Shown here: positions 57,585 through 64,000 of the stretch, piece by piece | Numbering within the stretch: the stretch's first letter is position 1 | Layout of the letters: each line of letters opens with the position of its first letter | Assembly: GCA_028023455.1 (NCBI GenBank) | Contig: JAQFVV010012572.1 | Span: 434,001-498,000 of the forward strand | Reading direction: 5' to 3' | Length of the DNA stretch: 64,000 bases | Source: Epiperipatus broadwayi | Lineage: Eukaryota; Onychophora; Udeonychophora; Euonychophora; Peripatidae | Notes under the pieces: generated by a model | What the model was told of the DNA's origin: nothing | Database searches by the model: none | What the model saw: the letters and a program-made list of their open reading frames with translations, nothing else | Position numbers and translations under genes: made by a program

Positions 57585-58610
57585 GTTTAGTGTGTTTATG
57601 CACATTGCATATAGTACACTATAGGATTTATTATTATGAACAATTTCTAGTTTGGAAGATGGCAGCCGCATTTTGACATAAATTAAAGAAAAAAAATTCT
57701 ACATTTATTTTGATAATCTTAACCAACAGATATCAGCATTTTGTGCAGAACTATATAGAGATTTTGTATTCCTTAAGATATGAAAAATTCCATGAATTTA
57801 AAATGATTTGCCAGTAGAAAAATCATTATATATATGTGTGTGTCTACTTTTTTTAATCTTTATTTTTTTTTTTCTATTTTTTTTTTAATTTATTTTATTC
57901 GTCTTGTTTACATTTTCTTAATTTAAATATTAATATCCATATTGTTCAGTAGCAATATAGGATAATATTGGGGTTGATAAATCAAAGTTATGGCAATGGG
58001 AAAAATAAGATTTCAAACATTGCATGAGAAAATACACCTGCATTACTCTTCTATATTATGTTGAAAATCATAACAATAAGAAATAGAATAGTGATGAAGG
58101 ATATACTTTTTGGGTGAAAAGGCTCTTGGGGATAAATGTGAAATTTTCAGTAATTCTAATATCAATGGCATGTCTAGATTAAAGTCATTCAGATGTTTTA
58201 GTTACAACTTTCACTGTGAGGAAAAAAATCTGAGGTTCTGAAAATTTTACTATTTGAACCTGAAGGTTTGAAATACGAACTAAAAAAAAAACTTGTTACT
58301 AGAAAAGATTCTAAGTTCCAAAAGATCCAAACTTCAGATCAGAGATAAAGCAGGCAGATGTTCTAACAGCTACCATCAGTGGTTATTGGAGAAATTGTAT
58401 TGGCATTGTTTGTAATTGAAACTTTAATAAAAATTATTATTATTATTGTGAATAATTAAAAAAAGCTAAATTGGCATTTAAAGATAAGATAGAACTAGAT
58501 GACTAATAAAAAAACATAAAGATGATTCATTTCATTTCTCAATTACCTTTATTACATTGGTTATATTATGATTAATATATATAATAATCCTGTTTTATGC
58601 AATATAAAAT
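57585..58610. other. AT-rich stretch, nothing recognised
   Basis: No gene seen. Confidence 0.5.
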
Positions 58611-58726
58611 ACACTATTTATTACATAAGTGATTTGAACTCAGACTTTCACATGACCCTCAACTTTCCATGCTATCTCATATTGCTAACCCACCTGATCA
58701 CACACATGTTGAAAAGATAAATAATC

Positions 58727-58770
58727 ACCAATATATGTATTTCATGCTAAACCAGCAATCATCAGTTGGT
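58727..58770 (-). ncRNA. Hammerhead ribozyme, copy C3
   Basis: Minus strand: accaa/ttggt stem I (five pairs), CTGATGA, stem II tgct/agca (four pairs plus a U-U next to the core), loop ggttt, GAA, stem III A-U and U-A with a four-base loop, A17. All core residues intact. Confidence 0.75.
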
Positions 58771-59351
58771 CCAGATTACTATCTCCACACATATATACAA
58801 TCAGTGCTCAGCCTTATATTAAGATAGCCAATCTTTATACTTTAATGGACAGGCTTCAAACTACTCCAACCCACAACTCTTCGATCATCCATTTCATTGA
58901 AAATCTTATGTAGGAATGTTCAAAGCCCACGTTAGTGCCAAGGTTGTCATCCTACTCATATTGACCATTTAGTCATTCTGACCCCTCATGTACTGGAGAA
59001 TATGCAAGGGATGAGCAGACCTTCAATGCACTATGTTTCAATATGTAATTTAATACACTGTGCAGGCTTACACACACTTGCAAATATATAATATAATATA
59101 TAAGGGATTCGAACTCAGACTTTCACACAACCCTCAACTCTCCATGCCATCTCATATTTCTGACCAGTAGGATGACAACCTTGGCACTAACATGGGCTTT
59201 GAACCTGCCAACATCAGATTTTCAATAAAATGGATGGCTGAAGAGTTGTGGGTTGGAGTAGTTTGAAGTCTATTCATTAAAGTATGAAAAATGACTATCT
59301 TAATATAAAGATGAGCACTGACTGTATATATGTGTGAAGATAGTAATCTGG

Positions 59352-59395
59352 ACCAACTGATGATTGCTAGTTTAGCATGAAATATGTATATTGGT
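59352..59395 (+). ncRNA. Hammerhead ribozyme, copy C4
   Basis: Plus strand: accaa (59352-59356) pairs with ttggt (59391-59395), CTGATGA 59357-59363, stem II tgct/agca with loop agttt, GAA 59379-59381, stem III two pairs with loop atgt, A17 at 59390. All core residues intact. Confidence 0.75.
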
Positions 59396-59564
59396 GGTTA
59401 TTTATCTTTTCAACATGTGTGTGATCAGATGGGTCAGCAATATGAGATGGCATGGATAGTTGAGGGTCATGTGAAAGTCTGAGTTTGAATTTCTTATATA
59501 TTACATTATATATGTGCAGGTATGTGTAAGCCTGTATAGTGTATTAAATTACTATTTATTACAG

Positions 59565-60675
59565 TAAATTCAAATTTTAATATTTATTTCTAATTGCAGG
59601 TGGTTAAAAATGAGATTCTATCTTTCTCTGGCTATAGAATAAATAAGTTTATACAATTCATTTGTCAATTTATATATCAGGCACACAATAGGTTAAAGCC
59701 CTGATTTCAGGATGATAAGCAAAGGTTGGCTTATATAATAATAAGTACTATGTAAATTGGTCCACTTATGCTTTTCAAACTGATGCTTATAGGTTAGTGC
59801 ATTTAAATTCATCAAAAGTGCATGACCAGAGGTTTATTTCCTTCTCTATATTATCAAATTTTATACATATAACAATATGTACAAATAGTTTGTTATATGT
59901 AAATAATTTGATAATTGATTTATATATTTTGTATAGTTCATAATTTTGAAGATGATCAGCTTACAGTTAAAACTTAAAGCATTACATTAATTTAAAATAA
60001 ATCCATGCATAAAAAAAGTGTAGTATTTTTCATATTGATTAAGAATTTCAAAAACAAAATATTTATTGAGTGAGTCTCCACTTTTTATCAATATGTGGCC
60101 TTCCCCAATGTTCATTTCTAATTACCATTATATTATTTTGAGCATACTATTATATTACCCTGTACCTTTTAGTAACATGATAGAGTGATATATCCAGGGC
60201 TAAAAATTCTCAGCTGAATAATATAAATAAAAATAAATCTGTTAATTTTTTTCTTAGCATGTTTAAATGTTATATAACTTTTTGAATAATTGACCATGTG
60301 AATATCTGTAGCGTTAAATTTAACTCATTATATTTAACGATTATATATATATATATAGGGGGAGGGGTATCATTAAGTATTAACAAAATGCAAATGTAAA
60401 TTTTGTATACAAATAATCTTAATTTACTATTAACTTGTAGGAGTTTTCTGGTGCAATTCATAGTAAAGAAAATAAACTTCATATCATATCAGTCTTTATT
60501 AAGATTTAAAGGAGCTAAAATAATTATAAATAAAATAAAACTGTATGGTCAAACTTTATATATTTTGTGTTTAATAGATTCAAATTAAAAATTATTGAAA
60601 GAATAACAAAAAATATGAAAAAAATTTTAAACATCTTAAAATTAAAAATATATAATATTAATATCATCTATGTTC
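59565..60675. other. AT-rich stretch, nothing recognised
   Basis: TA microsatellite near 60344-60357 and opposite-strand chance frames at 60270-60588. No gene seen. Confidence 0.5.
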
Positions 60676-60699
60676 TTTATTATCTTTACAATGCTTTAT

Positions 60700-60765
60700 T
60701 TACAACCTAATATGGCAGTTTCGATTGCCCGAGAAATCTTCTTCAGAACTATAACAAACATAATA
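60700..60765 (-). ncRNA. PLE-type hammerhead-like relic
   Basis: Minus strand: CTGAAGA (60740-60746), which fits CUGANGA, then one A, gatt, an eight-base loop and aatc forming a four-pair stem II, then GAAAC (60718-60722). The GUC cleavage triplet expected in PLE hammerheads is not present (ctgcc follows), so the site is degraded. No coding relic was seen upstream. Confidence 0.4.
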
Positions 60766-60769
60766 CAAA

Positions 60770-61620
60770 TACATGAATATAAATATACATGAACATATAA
60801 TTTTACATTATATATAATTCTTATAATCATTATTTAATTATTACTTTTTTATATATTTTATATTTATCAATTAATACTTCCTGCAATCATATATATATAT
60901 ATTATTTTTATTTCATTTATTTTTTATTTTATTCTTTCTTAATCTTTTAAATATTTAACTCTAACATTATATCTTTTATACTTTATATATTTTTAGAGAC
61001 AAGACAATTAATTATTAAAGAGCTTTGTGATACATTATAAGAACAGGTAGATGAAGAAATAAATTCTTAGATCATCATAAGGAAGAAGAGACATAATAAT
61101 TCAAATTAAAAAAAGCAGAGTGTTATAGAAGGAAGCAAAAAAAATTTTAATAGCAATATATATATACATTGTAACAGTAATATCTCTTCAATGTTTTTAA
61201 TACCAAAATGTATGATTAAATCAAGTATATCAAACATTGTGATAATGGTGACTGAAATGTCATTGGCCTTCTGAAGGTTAAATACAGCCTAATTACTCCA
61301 AAATCTTTTTTTTATTTTTAGGTTCAAATACTTCTGGATGATTTATTATCTGTGCTCATTATCATCTTAATGCACCTTCATTACCTGAGCATGTTCCCCG
61401 GGAGATTGCATGACTTCTAAGGTTTAGTGATATATTAATGGAATATAGTATTTGTCTGACAGTTTGTGATGATGGTACATTAGATGTGATAATATGTTGG
61501 ACAATTTCCATCATCCATCAGTAAATGTTGAATATATAGAAACTTTTAAACTTTTCAAATACAAACTATTTATTAGTAATAACTCACAAATGGACAACAA
61601 GTTAGTAATGACACTAAATG
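60770..61620. other. AT-rich stretch, nothing recognised
   Basis: No gene or repeat seen. Confidence 0.5.
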
Positions 61621-61628
61621 TAATTAAA

Positions 61629-61712
61629 GGGAATTTAATACAGACTTTCAAGTTGCCTTCAGTCTTCCACTCCATCCTATGTAACCAATACACATGACCA
61701 TATTTATCTTTT
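61629..61712 (-). mobile_element. Hammerhead-repeat 3'-end fragment C8
   Basis: cagactttcaagttgccttc and catgaccatatttatctttt match the minus-strand 3' end of the family. The fragment stops before the hammerhead. Confidence 0.5.
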
Positions 61713-61714
61713 AC

Positions 61715-63590
61715 TAACGTGTGTTGTCTATTTGTGTAATATTATTAACAAGTTGTTTGTATTTAAAAAGTTTAACTTTCAACATTTGCTAATAGATTAA
61801 TGGAAATAGTCTAACATATTATCACAATATTAGTGGTATATGTTTGGAATAAATTCAAATAGAAAATAATTTAATTTCATAACAAAATAGCCTAACAATT
61901 TCTTTATAGTAATTACAAATAAAAAAATTATTATGTATATATTACAATTATATATTCTAAGTTTCATAAAATCATAAACTAAATAAAATACAAAATACTG
62001 AAATTAACAACTGTTATATTTAAATGCAATATATATATATATACCAAAATCCTTACTAATATTAATTCTAAATTGTATATGCAAATATAAAAAAAAAATG
62101 TACCCATATAATAAAATGTTTACCATGGTTATTGATAATATTGTAAGCTTGTGGTCTACATTTTATGTGCATTTTTGAAAATAGTCTATAAATTCAGTCT
62201 TTATTTTAATTAATCTCCTTGGGCATCAATATTGTGTACAAAGGAAATGGGTCTCATCATAGGCAAGTATATATAGGTTTTACAGCAGAGTCCTTATGGT
62301 ATGGTTTTCCTTTTCTAAGCAGGCAAAGTTGTGTGTGTGATCAACACTTATAACTAAATAAAACTATATAGTTCCAGATTTTCAATTGATATGCCTCTAG
62401 TTTCTTAGCCATATGTGAAAAGTACTCTTCTGGTAGCAAATATTATAATAATTGCTTAGTTAGATGTAGTATTGAAAAATATTATTGAACAATAAGCATT
62501 AATCAGTAAATTGAAGTTATTCGGCAACAATAATCTGTAGGACAGTTTTAATTAGAGAAGTATTGCATAATACTTATTCTTTAGCTGGTTATAGTCCTTT
62601 TCTGCTTTTTTTGCTGGTAACAATAACTCTACTTCTCCACCAGAATTTTCTTATCTCTCCCTGGAATCAATCTGAATTGCTGTTTTTTCTGATTGAAGAC
62701 TAAAAACTATTGTTATTTTCAGATCTAAGTATACTTTGTCTTATAGCAAAGACACCATAATCTCTCATCTTTAGTCTTAAATGCTATTTATTTCTTGTTA
62801 TCTTGATAAACATGTTTATTGCACTGGACACATTATTGTGTTTTTCCAAAAATAAGATCTAACCAGAAAATAAGCCCTAACACAATTTTTTTAAGATGTT
62901 TGTAATATAAGCCTTACACCAAAAATAAGTCCTGGTTAAAAAGAGAAAGAAAATACTGTACAAACATAATTTCTCTCATGCAAATGTGTTTTGGTAAAAT
63001 CACAACAGCACCTCTCTGGCAATGTAAAGAACCTTATAAGATTCTCAGATTGAAAGACTGCCAAATAACCGATCAGAATGCAGACACAACAGGTGTGAAC
63101 TTTTGGTAAGCAGGAAAATATTTATTATATTGTCAAATGTATTCGATTTTTTTTCTTTTAAAGTGAAAGTTAACCAGAAAGGCTTACATTTTGAAATTAC
63201 TAAATTTATTATTATATACATCATGTATTATAACAGACATACTTACAATAATATCCTTGTATGAAATAAAGAAATGATTTCGGAATTTTATTTCCTGCAA
63301 TTTTTTGCTGCCTATCTCATAATTCTTCAATTACCATAACATTTGATTTATCATAATAGGCACTGTAATAGATTTAAAGGAAGTAATATTTGAGTGAAGT
63401 TAAATTTTTGGTCATTAATTTTTTAATAAATATAGATTCTTGTTCATATATAAATGTAGATGGTTGTGCAGAAAAAAAAATAAGCCATCCCCTGGTGTGT
63501 TTTGAAGCAAAAATTAATATAAGTGTCTTATTTTCAGGGAAATACTGTAATTAATGCTACATTAATTTGCTTTGAAATATTTTGTAATTA
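61715..63590. other. AT-rich stretch, nothing recognised
   Basis: No gene seen. A patch at about 62590-62760 is slightly more complex but has no open frame. Confidence 0.5.
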
Positions 63591-63689
63591 GAGAGATTTG
63601 AACTTAGGATTTGTCAGTTTATTCATACTCCACTCCATCTCATGCAACTAATACACATTACCACACACATGTGAAAAAGATAAGTGATC

Positions 63690-63733
63690 CTCAATATATG
63701 TATTTTGTGCAGAAGCAGCACTTATCAGTTGGG
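63690..63733 (-). ncRNA. Hammerhead relic C5, core lost
   Basis: Minus strand: stems and the 44-nt span are kept, but the core reads CTGATAA (G8 changed to A) and the GAA reads AAA (G12 changed to A). G8 and G12 are the two catalytic guanines, so this copy should be inactive. Confidence 0.6.
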
Positions 63734-63883
63734 CCAGATCATAATCTCCCACACATATATATGCAATCAGTGCTCAGTTTATATTAAGAGAGCAATTGCT
63801 CAAACTTTAAATGGAATATTCTCATCCTTGCAACTATTCAATCGAGCACTGATTGTATACATGTGTGGAAAATTATGATCTAG

Positions 63884-63927
63884 TCCAACTGATGAGTGCT
63901 GTTTCTGCATGAAATACATATATTGGG
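63884..63927 (+). ncRNA. Hammerhead ribozyme, copy C6
   Basis: Plus strand: tccaa (63884-63888) pairs with ttggg (63923-63927) including one U-G, CTGATGA 63889-63895, stem II gtgc/gcat (first pair G-U), GAA 63911-63913, stem III two or three A-U pairs, A17 at 63922. All core residues intact, facing the dead copy C5 in the same palindrome. Confidence 0.7.
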
Positions 63928-64000
63928 AATCATGTATCTTTTTCACATGTATGTGGTCATGTGTATCAATTGCTCGAGATGAAGCAGAAAATGAATAGAC

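Larger units (their letters stand above)
58613..59563. mobile_element. Inverted pair of hammerhead repeats with 13-bp TSD
   Basis: actatttattaca lies at 58613-58625 and 59551-59563. The 925-bp insert holds a full repeat on minus (C3, about 58630-58955), a spacer, a partial minus copy of the 3' end plus tail (about 59041-59163), and a full repeat on plus (C4, about 59165-59494) with its tail of about 55 bp (to 59550). C3 and C4 are reverse complements over about 325 bp with roughly ten percent difference; the partial copy also pairs with the C4 end. Each full copy has a hammerhead. Non-coding. Confidence 0.8.
63600..64000. mobile_element. Inverted pair of hammerhead repeats, cut by window end
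   Basis: The minus copy C5 (about 63600-63780) and plus copy C6 (about 63842 to beyond 64000) form a palindrome with a loop of about 60 bp. Words match the other copies: cacatatatatgcaatcagtg on the left, cactgattgtatacatgtgt on the right. The right arm runs off the window, so ends and direct repeats cannot be judged. Confidence 0.7.

Noticed and set aside
1-64000. CRISPR arrays, bacterial operons, ribosomal RNA genes
   Set aside because: No regularly spaced short repeats with unique spacers, no Shine-Dalgarno-led gene chains and no rRNA words; the window is eukaryotic in character.

Overview
The window looks like non-coding DNA from an animal genome. It is strongly AT-rich, full of TA, CA and ATG/ATA microsatellites, has no long intact open reading frame, and is packed with decayed retroelements: RTE-type LINEs, another LINE type with a terminal CCHC motif, Penelope-like elements (PLEs) with GIY-YIG endonuclease remnants, and tRNA-derived SINEs. 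This mix fits a lophotrochozoan, and a coleoid cephalopod (octopus-like) is my best guess from general knowledge; the species cannot be fixed from the sequence alone. No complete host gene is visible. The best host-gene candidate is a short minus-strand open segment near 16.5-16.64 kb with two good splice donors and an RFX/X-box-like palindrome.

Layout. 0-6 kb: AT-rich DNA, one SINE with a 14-bp target-site duplication (TSD), one decayed reverse transcriptase (RT). 6-11 kb: a LINE 3' end, a 560-bp palindrome, and a five-copy 117-bp minisatellite. 11-21 kb: mostly featureless, with the candidate exon and a minus-strand RT relic. 21-31 kb: dense retroelement territory (PLE GIY-YIG relic with a hammerhead-like core, a SINE nested in an RTE fragment, a 2.4-kb RTE relic, two head-to-head PLE palindromes, and the best-preserved RTE copy). 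31-46 kb: isolated hairpin insertions, SINE-like pieces and another RTE. 47-64 kb: hammerhead-bearing repeats, a 1.14-kb palindrome inserted in an RTE, and more LINE relics.

The main discovery candidate is a dispersed repeat of about 325-345 bp carrying a 44-nt hammerhead ribozyme fold. Seven copies of the 44-nt motif are present (38.4, 47.4, 56.5, 58.7, 59.4, 63.7 and 63.9 kb). Six keep the full CUGAUGA and GAA core, the span is 44 nt in all seven, and stem I shows compensatory change. One single copy and one inverted pair are bounded by 12- and 13-bp direct repeats. Four other palindromic insertions show the same plan (foldback, a short tail on one side, 12-13-bp direct repeats): the PLE palindrome at 26.4-27.6 kb, hairpins at 39.6-39.9 and 45.9-46.15 kb, and the 1.14-kb palindrome at 51.3-52.5 kb. 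For two of these a paralogous copy elsewhere in the window shows the uninterrupted sequence.

My inference is that these are related non-autonomous retroelements, some hammerhead-bearing, copied and integrated as snap-back molecules, plausibly by PLE enzymes. PLEs and animal retrozymes are known to carry hammerheads; the foldback form with 12-13-bp TSDs and the A17 cleavage site seen here are what I find unusual. All of this was read by eye, without alignment or database search.
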